This document shows positions 9,846 through 20,322 of a stretch of DNA of 64,000 bases, piece after piece. The position numbers and the translations under genes are program-made. Every line of letters begins with the position of its first letter. The stretch's first letter is position 1. The notes under the pieces are model-generated. The model was given only the letters and a program-made list of their open reading frames with translations. It was not told the origin of the DNA and did no database searches. The stretch is from Nothopassalora personata (lineage: Eukaryota; Ascomycota; Dothideomycetes; Mycosphaerellales; Mycosphaerellaceae), in NCBI GenBank assembly GCA_033816765.1, contig CM066293.1:496001-560000 (forward strand), in the 5' to 3' direction.

Positions 9846-10820
9846 GGGCGTCGATCAGGCGTGCTGTTGGGTGATTGATTGATGTTGGTGGTGTGATGTA
9901 TCGGTGTCGTTCCGTGTAGTGCTCTTTGTATCTGGAGAGCAACGAGAGACGTAGGTATGCGCGACTGAGGCAAACAGCATATATATATATACGAAAACAG
10001 CTAGGAACACGGAAAAGAAAAATGCTCACATTCAGCTCAGCAACGAGTCATCCTTCATTACTCGAACGTTGCGCGTGCCAATCCTCGCCGCGAGATTGCC
10101 GCCACTGCACTGAAACAAGGACTTCCAGCGAGAATCGTGATGCAAACGAAGGTGTAAGTCAGCGAGTTCAGCCCTGTCAAGCATCTCCATCGCTACAGTA
10201 CACACGCTGTGCACGGGCTGAGGCGACCCAGCAAATCGGATCGCCCAAATTTAGCCGGCAGGCAAAATCTGGATCCCGGAACGTTCTCATGTGTTACTAA
10301 TATGCAGCCATATACTGGGGCACTCTTTCGTGTTACCCCATTGAGCTGTCTTCCAGCGGTCCATCTGGCTTACTACGCATGCTATCTTACGCTTTGTAGC
10401 TTGCTGGCCATGACAATGTTCCGAGGCTCGAAGATCGCTTCGCAGACGAAGACAGAAAAGGTTGCGGTGTTCTTGCCGGATGAAACGACGCACGTGATGT
10501 ATCCGAGAATCTCCGTTGGCGAGAACAACTCGGGACAGGCGCTTTGTCCGAGAGGCAATGCAAGTCATCTGCCACGGAAAAGCGAACGAGCACGATCCTC
10601 CATGATTCATCGACGAGAATTTCGAGGCTCTGCTCTACACGGCTGTACCTGAGGCCATGCGTCCTAGCATCTAGTTCATGTTCCTCACATTGACGCGTTT
10701 AGCTTTCAAAACCCCGGTCAACCTTCGGCGAGGCTGTAATCAACATCACCGCCTGACGATCATCTTTTTATCCTCTTCGATAGTCAGTATGTGGCAAATG
10801 CCGAATGTGCTCTTTGTGAC
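9846..10820. other. Intergenic, no gene recognised
   Basis: About 975 bp. Includes the AOX promoter with a TA repeat near 9978-9993. Overlapping frames at 10209-10652 (forward) and 10287-10610 (reverse) have no recognisable features. Confidence 0.45.
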
Positions 10821-11252
10821 TCACTGGCCGAAACTCGATTCGCCATCTTTCGTATCGATGTCCTTGTGGTCTACCCTCTTTACCTGGGCTAGCCGAGGGC
10901 CCACGTGGAGATGCTGGACGAACTTTTCTAGCGAGCTTTGGTCGCCTTGGGCTTCGCCGACGACCTTCTCGAGAAATCAGCTTGTGCCAGTCGGGCTTGG
11001 GTCATGGTCCGCCCGTCATACAGTGCCATCGTCAGCATTTTTCACCCAGCCAGTCACATTCAAGCCGTTCGCCTTCTGCTCAGTCCAGGAACTGGAATCC
11101 CGTCAGCAGGAATGCAGTGGTCAAGTTCGGTCCAGATTTCATTGTACCGGAAGTTGACGCCTTGCACCACGCCTTCCACCTTGAAAGAGATCTAGGAGCG
11201 GTCAGCTAGAAGCACGAAGCATGGCCCGTGATTCCCTCACTCTTTTCGACAT
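10821..11252 (-). CDS. Acylphosphatase
   Basis: A small gene found only by splicing. Four exons, 11252-11241, 11191-11148, 11091-11022 and 10964-10821, with introns of 49, 56 and 57 bp, give 89 residues. Exon 1 has just four codons (Met-Ser-Lys-Arg). Acylphosphatase hydrolyses carboxyl-phosphate bonds such as those in acetyl phosphate or 1,3-bisphosphoglycerate. The active-site loop GVVQGVNFR (residues 11-19; phosphate-binding Arg19) and the catalytic Asn37 in GWVKN are present, as are the family motifs GEAQGD and HVGPRLAQV. The residue pattern is restored only when all three introns are removed, which is strong support. The third acceptor has an alternative 3 nt upstream that would add one Lys. 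Cytosolic; no targeting signal is seen. Confidence 0.9.
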
Positions 11253-11441
11253 TCTGTATGTGATCGCTGAGAAGGCGCGCGTTGCGTATCGTCTTGCTGA
11301 AGAGCTATAGGTCAACTGAAGATGTGTACACGACTGGAAAGTGTCTCAACATGAAAGTGCAGATGTGACGTCAAAACGACAGGGTTCTTCGACAGCGACG
11401 GAAACATCAACATAGAACTTCATCTTTCGCACACTCGACTT

Positions 11442-12577
11442 TCAATTCGTGGATCTCGACAACAATCCAATATGCTTCCTTGTCCGGCTGAGGACGATAT
11501 CTTGCTCCTCAATGTGCACACTGTGGTTAGCTCCAGGGACGATGACCAGCTCCGCCGCTGGTATAAGTCGCGCCATCTCTCTCGAGTTCTCTACATCAAC
11601 ATTAGCATCCCATGCAGCACGCCAAGGAGATCTCTGTCATACTGACCAAGAGGACAAATCCAGTCTTGCTCCCCAACGACTACGAGCGTCTTAGCTCTGA
11701 CCTTATGCAATTCTCCGCGATAGTCAAAGTACTTCTCGGTCTCAGAGTACAAGTCATCTAAAGGTTGTGAGTGAGCATCAGAATAATCTGCTGCGCGGCC
11801 AAAAACTCACTATGTGATTCCGCGACATATGTGTTGCCGAGGCATGTCTTGAGTGCCACATCAGGATCGAAGACCTCCTTGTACAACGGCGCCATTGCGA
11901 GACTGATGAGCTGAAATTCCAGATCACTTTCAAGGCCAGCGGCGAAGATCTTGTTGCGAAGCATAGACTCTGAAAAGCTCGGCGCTTTGTGTAGACGCTG
12001 TCTCAAGATTTCGATTGCAGCGGCTTCGTCTGCAGGTTATCAGTGAGAGTTCGTACTGGTGAGTTCTGGAGTCGATCTTACGATGATGCGACGCAGCTGT
12101 GCCTCTGAGGATAAGGTGAGATACGCGCTCAGCATACTTGATGGCATAGTGTTGAGCTAGGAAGCCGCCGAAGCTGCCACCGCAAATCAGGACTTGCTCG
12201 GTCGGGCCTGCGAAGTGCTGTCGTAACGCTTCGACGTCGTCCACGATCTGCTGGAAGGTGTAGGGCTTTGTGCGTGAGCTCTGTCCGTGACCACGATAGT
12301 CGAAGGACAAGACTCGGAGTTGGTCGCTGAGTTGGCTGTAGATTTTGAAGTCTGATCTGTGGTCACCTGGAGTGTAATGTCAGAAGAAGACGTGGGCGAT
12401 ATATGGAAGAGGTTGCCATGTACCTTGTCCTCGTCCACCATGCAGTGTGATCAGCAGACGAGCATTTCGAGGTCCCTTGAGGCAGTATTTCAGTCGTGCA
12501 CCGTTGATGTTGATGAAGTCTTCGGAGTCTTCTTGCATGATTATGGGGTGCCGCAATGATGGGCCCAGCAATGTCAT
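11442..12577 (-). CDS. Alpha/beta hydrolase, proline iminopeptidase-like (S33 type)
   Basis: Five exons: 12577-12424, 12366-12082, 12029-11811, 11757-11647 and 11590-11442, with introns of 57, 52, 53 and 56 bp, encode about 305 residues. The product is a serine hydrolase with the nucleophile elbow GGSFGG (Ser116), an acid in GEQDW (Asp251) and the catalytic His in GANHSVH (His279). The oxyanion-hole motif HGGRGQGD spans the first splice junction (residues 46-53) and is close to the HGGPG of proline iminopeptidases. The substrate is unknown. The fourth donor is GTCAGT, weaker than the others, so exon 4/5 joining is least certain. No signal peptide. It is head-to-head with the broken transporter gene downstream. 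Confidence 0.85.
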
Positions 12578-12631
12578 TCATCTAGAGCTCATAGCACTGT
12601 CCACAGACCTCTTCTCATCCGGCCAAGCACA

Positions 12632-12820
12632 CTATGCAAAGCTTGAGTCGAAGTCCTGCATTCGAGTCCAGGCATCGCTTCTGGCCAAGAGTGGAGCTCG
12701 GCCAACGTCGATCATATCGAAGCCGCTACGACTCGGCCGGAGTTCTGCCATGATGTTAAGCACTGCCTCGATAATATGATACAGACACCCTTTCAGCACT
12801 TCGAGAGCATCATGTTGCCT
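12632..12820 (-). pseudogene. Possible terminal exon or relic of an unrecognised gene
   Basis: A 62-codon frame in the reverse direction ends in a TAG at 12632 and is preceded by a possible acceptor (TACGTAG). The translation looks protein-like, with AVLNIMAELRPSRSGFDM and APLLARSDAWTRMQ, and somewhat resembles C-termini of fungal regulatory proteins. No upstream exon was found in the next 250 bp, where the DNA leads into the transporter relic. It could be a fragment left by the rearrangement that removed part of that neighbour, or chance. Confidence 0.22.
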
Positions 12821-13081
12821 ACGTACGAGCGTGTCGGACTATGCGGTGCAGTCTCCCGCGTAGCATCATGGCATGATTCCTTCCAAGAGACCTCTCAAGG
12901 TGGAAGGAGAGCACATGCCACTAACACGGACATCCCTGCTATGCCGTGCTTGTGCTGGGGCAGCACCTTATCGTCAGAGTCTTCTCAAGAGATCCGAAGT
13001 TGGTAGGCTGTATATAGTTGTGGACTGGAGAAGTCGTCTCGTTCGTTGGTTTCCAAGTAATGCTTCATCTCTGCTGCTGCA

Positions 13082-13782
13082 ATGATTGACTCCAAGGACG
13101 GTAGCCTGCAGGCTACCGAAGAGACTGGAAAGCATGCCGCCCTAGTCGCAGCAACGTCAATAGAGGAGCCCAACCAGCAGAATTCATCAAAGATCTCCGG
13201 CTGGTTTCACTGGCATGAACCTGGAACATCAAAAGAAGAAAAGCGTCTGATCTTGAAGCTCGACTGGTTCCTCCTCAGATCAACAGTATCCCAACCGGCA
13301 TTGGTGTCGTCAACTGGTTCGTCATGATCAGTACGGGCTTCATATCGGACAAGATTGGCAGACGTGGGCCTGTCTGCTTCGCAGTCGGGTGCGTCCTCAC
13401 TTTCGTATATGCTGTACTCACAGCTTGGAGCGTACCACACACCTTCCGCATGGCCGTCTTCATACTTGCGGGTTTCTATGGGTGCTACACGCCACTCCTG
13501 GCCGCGTGGGTCAACGAAGCATGTGGGGGAGATCAGCAGAAACGAGCATTCGTGCTTGCATTCATGGTTTCAGTGGGCCAGGCAGTGGTGATACCATTCC
13601 AGCAGCTACAATTCCCCAGCTCCGAAGCGCCGCACTTCAAGAAGACTCATGGCTGGGCGAGCGCACTTGCGTTTGTCGTAGCGCTGACCTTGTGGACGGG
13701 CGTTGGCATTCCGCTGTTACAACGATGGACGAAAGGGAAAGAAGAGAAGAGCGTTCGGGTAGTGGCTGTTGAGGAGTTGTAG
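13082..13782 (+). pseudogene. Allantoate-permease-type (Dal5) MFS transporter with internal deletion
   Basis: The first about 65 codons match the cytosolic N-terminus of Dal5/allantoate permease-like MFS anion transporters, ending at KLDWFLL where transmembrane helix 1 should begin. The sequence then jumps in a different frame to NSIPTGIGVVNWFVM and runs on as the C-terminal half: SDKIGRRGPV, GFYGCYTPLLAAWVNEACGG, helices to about 13720, stop at 13782. Roughly 200-250 residues (helix 1 to about helix 7) are missing at about 13278. The join reads TCCTCAG/ATCAACAG, so the right-hand side may be the former end of an intron. As it stands the gene cannot make a working transporter. Full members have about 500 residues. 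Confidence 0.75.
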
Positions 13783-14063
13783 ATTGCGGTAGAACTACTA
13801 AAAACTAGCAGCATATGACAGGCGTAAGCTCTTCTCTAGCCTTGGGTGCAGTATTTCAAAGCATCTTGTACTGATTCTACGTGTTCTTGGTCTTTACCCA
13901 CGGATCATCTGGCCACGAAGACATGTTCGGAGGAGGTCATCTATGATCGAACGTATACATCCTCATCGGCAATTCGGGAGACGTGTTCCGCCGATGACAT
14001 ATGACATAGCCTTTCCCCATCCACGCTCTGCACTTCCTTGAGCGGTGCAGAGTGTCTACCGTG

Positions 14064-15089
14064 ATGCCGTTGCATCTGCTGGGCAAGAAGAGCTGGAACG
14101 TATACAATACCGAGAATGTCGACAAAGTCCGCCGCGATGAAGCCGAGGCGAAAGCCCGCGAGGAGGCCGCAGAGCAGCGCATGCAAGAGGAAGATGCTGC
14201 ACGCCGGATAGCTCTTCTTCGAGGCGAGGAGCCACCACCACCACTGACGACCGCAGGTGGGGATGTCGGAGAGAACCATGACTGGCGGAAAAGCAATCGG
14301 GACGACGACTACGCGAGGCGAGACCGCAAACACCGGCGGCTGAGAGGAGAAGACGACACGGATCGCGACATACGATATGCGCGGCAGGACGCGAGCACCG
14401 GAAACCGGGCGCTCAAGGCTCTACTGGATGAGCGGGAGAAGGATGCGCCGCTGCAAGATCATGCTGGCAACATTCAGCTGTTCTCCGTGCCAGATGAGAA
14501 GACCGTACGGAAAGCCGAGAAGAATGCTGAGGTAGAGGCAGAGAAGGCTAAGAAGCGCAAGCGCGAAGAAGACCAAGTCACAATGCGCTTCGGTAACGCT
14601 GCTGGCTATCAGAATGGCATGCAGAAGCCATGGTATGCAGCTACGACGGAAAGACGTGCTTCGGCAGCCAAAACAGATCTTGTCCTGGCTGAGGTGCAAA
14701 ATCAGGACGTCTGGGGCAACGAAGACCCACGTCGAAAAGAGAGAGAGCAGAACCGCATTTCGTCCAATGACCCGTTCGCATTCATGCAAAATGCCCAGCG
14801 CCAGCTCAAACAAAGCGAGCGCGATAGGGAGAAGTGGCACCAGAAGCAAGAGGCAGAGCTGGAGGCACTGAAACGAGACGAGAGACGGCGTAAGGAGCGA
14901 CATCGACACCGATACCATGAAGACGAAGACGAAAATGGTCTTGACGGCTTCAGTCTCGATGCGCCAAAAGAGAAGACTCGTGAAAGAAGCGATCACGACA
15001 GACATCGACGGCACAGACATCATCACCACCACCGCCACCGAAGGCGTAGTCGTTCGCGGTCGAGAGACCGTGATCGACAGAGACGTTGA
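14064..15089 (+). CDS. CIR N-terminal domain protein, LENG1-like (splicing-associated)
   Basis: A single exon for 341 residues. The first 35 residues, MPLHLLGKKSWNVYNTENV followed by KVRRDEAEAKAREE, are the CIR_N domain, shared by CIR1, Cwc25 and LENG1-type proteins of the spliceosome or its surroundings. The middle is highly charged, with long helical Lys/Glu/Arg runs (about 145-180 and 230-280), and a KPWYA motif near 195. The C-terminus is a His/Arg-rich and SRSRSRD tail, typical of nuclear-speckle proteins. The open frame extends 12 bp upstream only from a GTG; the ATG at 14064 begins the conserved block. Likely nuclear and involved in pre-mRNA splicing (family-based inference). Confidence 0.8.
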   Translation: MPLHLLGKKSWNVYNTENVDKVRRDEAEAKAREEAAEQRMQEEDAARRIALLRGEEPPPPLTTAGGDVGENHDWRKSNRDDDYARRDRKHRRLRGEDDTDRDIRYARQDASTGNRALKALLDEREKDAPLQDHAGNIQLFSVPDEKTVRKAEKNAEVEAEKAKKRKREEDQVTMRFGNAAGYQNGMQKPWYAATTERRASAAKTDLVLAEVQNQDVWGNEDPRRKEREQNRISSNDPFAFMQNAQRQLKQSERDREKWHQKQEAELEALKRDERRRKERHRHRYHEDEDENGLDGFSLDAPKEKTRERSDHDRHRRHRHHHHHRHRRRSRSRSRDRDRQRR

Positions 15090-15638
15090 GACGAATGAGG
15101 AAGATGCATGTCTCCTCTAATTGCAACCTGAAATATGATGGCCACAACGATTCAAGCACCGTGTCAAGCTTTCAAAAGCGACTTGACCTGCGGCTGGCAC
15201 GCATTGTTTCATCCAAGGGCATCAAATACCGCCGGATGCTTGGGCGATCACTTGAAGCAGGCATGACTCGGGACAGACAAGGACAACAGGATCACGGACC
15301 ATTTGTCTTTTGGGAATATCTAACGGCTATCGATGTCCTCACTGCACGTACCAGCATATCCCATGGGATATTTCTTTTGACACACCGTGATGAGGCCAGC
15401 TTTTTAGACATTGTCATGTCCATCACCAAGCGATGACGCTGTGCGCAGCCTGAACAGATGCCTGCTACTCGACCAAGGAAACAGCGTCACCAGTCTGATA
15501 GCGAGCTCAAGGCATACGTTCTCTGAAAGTCTGCAAGTCGGTCCAATGCAAAATAGGTTGAACCCAACCATCAGCGTTATGCGAAGGGCGCAGACTGAAA
15601 GCGGCAAGTATCAACCGTCGAACCTCCATTTCCACATC
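15090..15638. other. Convergent 3' flanks
   Basis: 549 bp between the stop of the CIR_N gene and the stop of the UNC93-like gene, which converge. No further gene is recognised. Confidence 0.5.
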
Positions 15639-17045
15639 TCACTCTCTATATTCCCCTCTAGGCCTCTCATCTATGACCTTCCCAGTGCTTACCCCAATCT
15701 CTTTAATCACAAACCAAGCAGGTATCAAAGACACCGCCCAAAGGCCGAAGTTCAGATAAATAGCGCCAACCTGGCCCATAATCGTCACAGACGTCAAGCC
15801 GTATGACACCGCCTGCCACGCGCTCTCCGTACCCCTCAGAAGTCCTGCAAATCGAATCACCTCGGCATCATTCTTCGCAAGGTTTCCAATCACAAAATAC
15901 AGATACATGTAGTTGACTTGGAACCCCATAACCATAAACAAGAACCACAGAAAGCCATTTGAAAACCCTCGATTGACCCAATCGTAGGTGGGCTGCGATT
16001 TACGGAACTCGGTGACGATAATGGTGCCCCAGATCCACCATGCGCCTTGAAGCGTGAAAACAACGGCAAACGACCAACGCCCTCGAATCCGCAGCGCGAG
16101 TTTCTCATTGTCGAGGAAGAGGCCCAGCAAATTACCACCGAGGATGGCTGCGAAACCGGAGAGGAATGATCCGAGGGCGCGAGCGCGGACCGTGAACCAC
16201 AAACTTTGGAACGTGAAGAAGACTGCTTCAGCGAAGACGGACTGGCCAATCAGTGGGATGATCAGGAGGAAGTTCTTCGAGACGAATAGTTTGGCCGTGG
16301 TCTTCATTTCCTCCCAGACGCTCTCGTCTTTGGGAATGCCGCAGGATACTTTCACGCCGTCTTTCCTTTGGACTTTGGAGGGCACGGTAAGGAAGAGGCC
16401 AGCGAAAGGTGCGGCGGCTTGGAGTGCGATGAAGACTTGGAAGACGGTGTAGGAGACTGAGCCGGCTTCGTTACGCTTCGCGTTCAGGCCGAGATTCACG
16501 GCTCCGCCTAAGATCTGTCCACCGACACGAAAGGAGAGCCAAAGACCTAGGAATTTCCCCTGTCTGGAAGGCTCCGGATACGCGAGCGCGACAGCCGCCT
16601 CAGCCATCCAGAAGATTCCAGCTCCGAGACCGCAACATGCCGCGCCGAAAAGAACGAACCAGGAAGAGCCGTAGCGGTTATTGCAGTAGAGACCTGCGGC
16701 GTAAGGACAGTAGCCTGCTGCTCCAAGGATCAAGGTCCAGCGGATCCCCAGGTATTTTACGAAGATTCCAGAGAGGGCGCAGGTCACGACCATGAGACAG
16801 AATGTTAGAGCGTTGGCGGCGTTGACGAGCCATGGATCCTGTTGTCCTCCCCCGCCAAGGGAGTTCATGGCGCCCCATATTCCGGGCGCGCAGAAGTTGC
16901 AAAAACCCAGAACCAGGGCGTTGTAGAAGGTCGAGCGGTACCATTTTACTTTGATTGGTGGTGAAGGTGCAGTTTGTTGATCGTCGGAGGTTTCGCTGAT
17001 TACCGGGGACGTCTTGAAGTCGGCCTTTTCGTCGGGAGCTGCCAT
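15639..17045 (-). CDS. UNC93-like major facilitator transporter
   Basis: A single exon for 468 residues. After a polar N-terminus of about 35 residues come 11-12 hydrophobic segments, starting with STFYNALVLGFCNFCAPGIW, the characteristic first helix of fungal UNC93-like proteins. WLSFRVGGQILGGAVNLGLN follows in the fifth/sixth helix region. A cytoplasmic loop lies between the halves (VQRKDGVKVSCGIPKDES). Animal UNC93 regulates ion channels or receptors; the fungal branch is an uncharacterised MFS group, so the substrate is unknown. The frame extends upstream to 17135 but only from a TTG; the ATG at 17045 is chosen. It ends in a hydrophilic tail with DERPRGEYRE. Confidence 0.82.
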   Translation of the reverse strand: MAAPDEKADFKTSPVISETSDDQQTAPSPPIKVKWYRSTFYNALVLGFCNFCAPGIWGAMNSLGGGGQQDPWLVNAANALTFCLMVVTCALSGIFVKYLGIRWTLILGAAGYCPYAAGLYCNNRYGSSWFVLFGAACCGLGAGIFWMAEAAVALAYPEPSRQGKFLGLWLSFRVGGQILGGAVNLGLNAKRNEAGSVSYTVFQVFIALQAAAPFAGLFLTVPSKVQRKDGVKVSCGIPKDESVWEEMKTTAKLFVSKNFLLIIPLIGQSVFAEAVFFTFQSLWFTVRARALGSFLSGFAAILGGNLLGLFLDNEKLALRIRGRWSFAVVFTLQGAWWIWGTIIVTEFRKSQPTYDWVNRGFSNGFLWFLFMVMGFQVNYMYLYFVIGNLAKNDAEVIRFAGLLRGTESAWQAVSYGLTSVTIMGQVGAIYLNFGLWAVSLIPAWFVIKEIGVSTGKVIDERPRGEYRE

Positions 17046-17800
17046 TGCGACGCGAGAAGCAATTGCTTCGAGGTCAGTCGATTTTGTATTGTATCGAAGA
17101 CGTGCGATGAAGACCAAACCAAAGCTCCCCACCAACGTAAGAGGATGGCCAGACCCGTGCTAATGGGACTGCAGCGCTCATGTAGCTCGCGCCCACAGCT
17201 TTTACCAGGTTGAGTGAAGCTTGCCATTGACAGGACGATCTTCTCGCACGCCATCGTTCAGAAAAATGCCGTGCAACAAGATAACACTCCATCTAGCAAT
17301 GGAAATGCCTTCCGTGTTGCTGGTGAGCATGCCCAAAGTTCGGCAGTGCCACCGGACCTGGATAAAACGGCCGCGCCCATGTCTACGCCATGTGGAGGCC
17401 ATGCATTGCAACATTTTGATGTTGAACTTTCGTCTGCTTCGAGAGTAGGCGTGGCGTGAAGTGCTTCGGGTCGTCGGGTTCGCGTGCCTCTTGGGTCTGA
17501 AGGCGTGATCATTGACACCCCACATTGATCGGCCACATTGATCGGCGTCCTCCACAAGGGAGGAGTGCAGTCGTTCTCAACGTGATGAGGCAGGTTGTTC
17601 GAGCCGATGTAGGATAGTGTTGATTCATTGAAGGGCTCCATCGATGTCAGTAGGCGATTGCCGGCTTCTAACTTCATCCGCGTGTGAGTCCGCTGCAAAT
17701 CTACGAGTTGCTTGTTTAAACAATACTGCAGCGATCATACAGCATATCAGCAGCCAAGGACTATTCTGTAGGATGTCTAACCCCCAGCGGAACGCTACCG
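17046..17800. other. Intergenic, no gene recognised
   Basis: 755 bp with several short overlapping frames, none with protein features. A short duplication TTGATCGGCCACATTGATCG lies near 17525. It leads into the monooxygenase relic. Confidence 0.4.
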
Positions 17801-17983
17801 ATGGCTCGTCCACGAAGCCATTTTGATGACCTGATCAAGTACCTATGGCCTGAGTTGCGGAAACGTGGTGTGTTGCAACAGGAGTACGCTGGGCCAAGCA
17901 TGAGAGAAAATTACCTCCAAGATGGAAAGGGGCCACGAGCGCGTGAGGGTCACCCGGCGACGAAGTATAGACACGTAGGGTGA
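17801..17983 (+). pseudogene. C-terminal relic of an NtaA/DszA-type FMN-dependent monooxygenase
   Basis: A 60-codon frame reads WPELRKRGVLQQEYAG followed by MRENYL and EGHPATKYRH. This matches the extreme C-terminus of fungal luciferase-like, FMN-dependent monooxygenases of the NtaA/SnaA/DszA group, where a PELQRRG...Y...LRENL pattern and a HP..K.R tail are usual. The about 380 residues that should come before it are absent: the 160 bp upstream contain stops in this frame and no recognisable motif. So this is a truncated gene copy, possibly once part of the redox gene group that follows. Confidence 0.55.
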
Positions 17984-18470
17984 CACAGAGTGAAAACAGA
18001 GGAAGAAAAGACGCGCCATCAAAGTCCCGTTAAACTTCAGCTTGGACCGCCGCTTTGTGCCGCATCACTATTTCTCCCGCCAAACATGCGTATTATTGGC
18101 TAGTTATGCAGCGGATCTAAGTGAATGACGAGCTTGCTTGTGACTGTATTTGTCCTTGTCATTGTTATCTACAAGTCAATCGAGTGAATGAGCGTGCCCT
18201 TATATGCCCTTTGCGCCAAGATGTACACGTAAGCATCGAATCACATGGACTGTGAGTGAATGCTATAGAACGTACGAGCAAACCTTATTACGTAGATGAA
18301 TCCTATGTCTTATGTTGCTGCCTTCGGGTGGCGACGGGTAGATCCGACACGTATACCCTCATTGCAGCTCTTGTACACGCCACTATGGCATTGCCCTTGC
18401 CGTATGTGGTGCAGCTATGCTTTGTTGAGGCTATTGACTGGAATAGTGCATATTGAGCCGCTCATTCCAG
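17984..18470. other. Intergenic, no gene recognised
   Basis: 487 bp between the monooxygenase relic and the stop codon of the MDR gene. No features recognised. Confidence 0.4.
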
Positions 18471-19778
18471 TCACAGCGGTACCACCAGTCTCTTGCCTGA
18501 GATTTGACCTCGCCGCATCCTATCCAAGGCCCGATTGATACCTTCGAGTCCGCCAGGCGCCTCTTCGATTCTCGGCAGCGAAATGGCTTTCGATTCGAGG
18601 GCCTCCTCTAACCAAGACATCAGGGAGGATCCAACCTTGGGCACATCATGAAACAGTTTGACAGGTACAGTGTGGTACACAATGCCTTCCTCCCTCTGCT
18701 TCGGTAACGCAGCCAACCCCACCAGATGCGAATTTGGACTCCCATTCTCGGACTCATGGAGGAGACACTGTGCTAAGTGCTCAGAAGTTTCTTTGCCCAC
18801 TGTGTCGATGCCAAATCGCAAATCCTGTCCTGCAACTCCACGTATGATATGGACAGCTCTTGCGGCGTCATGACTGTCGATGCAAACACACCCGCTGGTA
18901 TCGATCAATCGAGCTCCGTGCTTCGCCACATCCACGACTAATATGACTCTCAATTTGGCCAGTCTGGCGATCTGGGACAAAAACAGCGCGCTCGTAGACG
19001 AGCCACCCCAGATCACGATCCATTCTCCTGCTTTCGGTCTCTGCGGCTCTTTGATCGATATGCACTCTGCCAATGTATCCGTTGGCAAATCTCCAAGGGG
19101 AGTGCTCTGGATTAGTTTGAGCAAGTCTGGCCCAGCTCCTGATTCGAACGCTGGCATCCGCAGTCCGAGACAGACGCCCAATGCGAGAGCCGCTGCGACG
19201 TATGCTACGCCGATAGCAGCACCTTGCGAAGTTGATAAATGTGCAGGCAGTCGACACACGGTGCTGTGGCTGGCGATTGCGTATTGCTGGAACGCGGCTT
19301 TCCTTAAATCTCGATAGTCTGTCGAAGGACAAAGAATGATATCTCCTTGCAGGATGTGGCTTTTCGACAAGGGCGCTTTTACGACGACGCCGGCAAAGTC
19401 GCGACCAGAAACATACGGCAGCTCAGGTATACCGAATCCATAGTCGACGGACTTCCAGTCTATTGGATTGAGTCCGATCGCCTGGACTTTGACCAAAATC
19501 TCTTCTGGGCCCTTTATTTGCGGAACAGCATAGTCCTTTTGGATCTCGAAGGTTTGGCGCACTCCACGCAACAACAGCGCTTCCTGGTATGAAGGAATCT
19601 CGTCTGCAACTGGAGCACGCTTGATGACTCGTTTACACGCAGCTGAGCTGAAGTCGGATTCGATATGTTCGTCGTGAGATATTGGCGTCGCTGTACCCCA
19701 GTCAATGTCCTTTTGCAGCGCATCGTCCAGATCGTAAAATGCACTTGCTAGCGGCAAGCGCTGGACTGATACACTCAT
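18471..19778 (-). CDS. MDR-family (zinc-type ADH-like) oxidoreductase, ToxD/enoyl-reductase-like
   Basis: A single exon for 435 residues. The N-terminal 60 residues are extra. The GroES-like domain follows (about 65-200) with EILVKVQAIGLNPIDWKS and YVSGRDFAGVV. The Rossmann domain starts near residue 260 with GEWIVIWGGSSTSALFLSQ. The structural zinc cysteines of classical alcohol dehydrogenases are not seen, so it belongs to the zinc-free quinone/enoyl reductase side of the MDR superfamily. Fungal proteins of this type act as NADPH-dependent enoyl reductases, sometimes in trans with polyketide synthases, or as quinone reductases; the substrate here is unknown. It is divergent from the Baeyer-Villiger monooxygenase gene, 544 bp apart, which suggests shared control. 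Confidence 0.8.
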   Translation of the reverse strand: MSVSVQRLPLASAFYDLDDALQKDIDWGTATPISHDEHIESDFSSAACKRVIKRAPVADEIPSYQEALLLRGVRQTFEIQKDYAVPQIKGPEEILVKVQAIGLNPIDWKSVDYGFGIPELPYVSGRDFAGVVVKAPLSKSHILQGDIILCPSTDYRDLRKAAFQQYAIASHSTVCRLPAHLSTSQGAAIGVAYVAAALALGVCLGLRMPAFESGAGPDLLKLIQSTPLGDLPTDTLAECISIKEPQRPKAGEWIVIWGGSSTSALFLSQIARLAKLRVILVVDVAKHGARLIDTSGCVCIDSHDAARAVHIIRGVAGQDLRFGIDTVGKETSEHLAQCLLHESENGSPNSHLVGLAALPKQREEGIVYHTVPVKLFHDVPKVGSSLMSWLEEALESKAISLPRIEEAPGGLEGINRALDRMRRGQISGKRLVVPL

Positions 19779-20322
19779 TGCAGCATTGACTGCGACCAGT
19801 TGAGACCAGTCAAGAAGATGAGATCGCCTCTCGTCTTGCCTCGCACGGTGGAGTAATATGTTGTTGTCGGATTGTTGACTTTCAAGTGAGCAGAGCGACG
19901 GAGGCTTGAATTATCTATTTTCGCTGGCTCTACCGCAGCGCATCAGCTCACGCTGCTGATGTTGAAAGCACCGGTCACGGTCGCTTGATGAGACTTGACA
20001 AGCATTATTTGGGGGTAGTATGAGTGGGTTGTATCCACTCTCATATGTGGTCGGTTCGTCGGTGTTGGAATGAAATATAAACCGGTTTATAAGCGGATAG
20101 AATAGCTTGTTGCAAAGCTCAACGAGCTATGGCGCAATCGTCGATATCGAACATGCATCTCGAAGTCGCGACACCTAATAACGGCACCTCTGCTATGCCA
20201 AGGCTTGTCGGCCGACGGCCTCCCCAATCATCGATAAAGGTATTCCATGAGGTCTGAAATCTCGATTGTCTCAACGCAGTGAGCACCATACCATCTACGC
20301 CATTCGCTCGACTCTGCCTACA
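19779..20322. promoter_or_regulatory. Divergent promoter of MDR and Baeyer-Villiger genes
   Basis: 544 bp between the two ATGs. ATATAAACCGG, a TATA-like element, lies near 20075-20085. No operator was identified. Confidence 0.4.

Noticed and set aside
10209..10652. 147-codon forward frame between AOX and acylphosphatase
   Set aside because: Reverse frames of similar length overlap it; nothing in the translation resembles a known protein and it lacks homologous-looking blocks.
14421..15038. 205-codon reverse frame antisense to the CIR_N gene
   Set aside because: Mirror of a charged, codon-biased gene; hydrophobic runs come from Lys/Glu codons read backwards.
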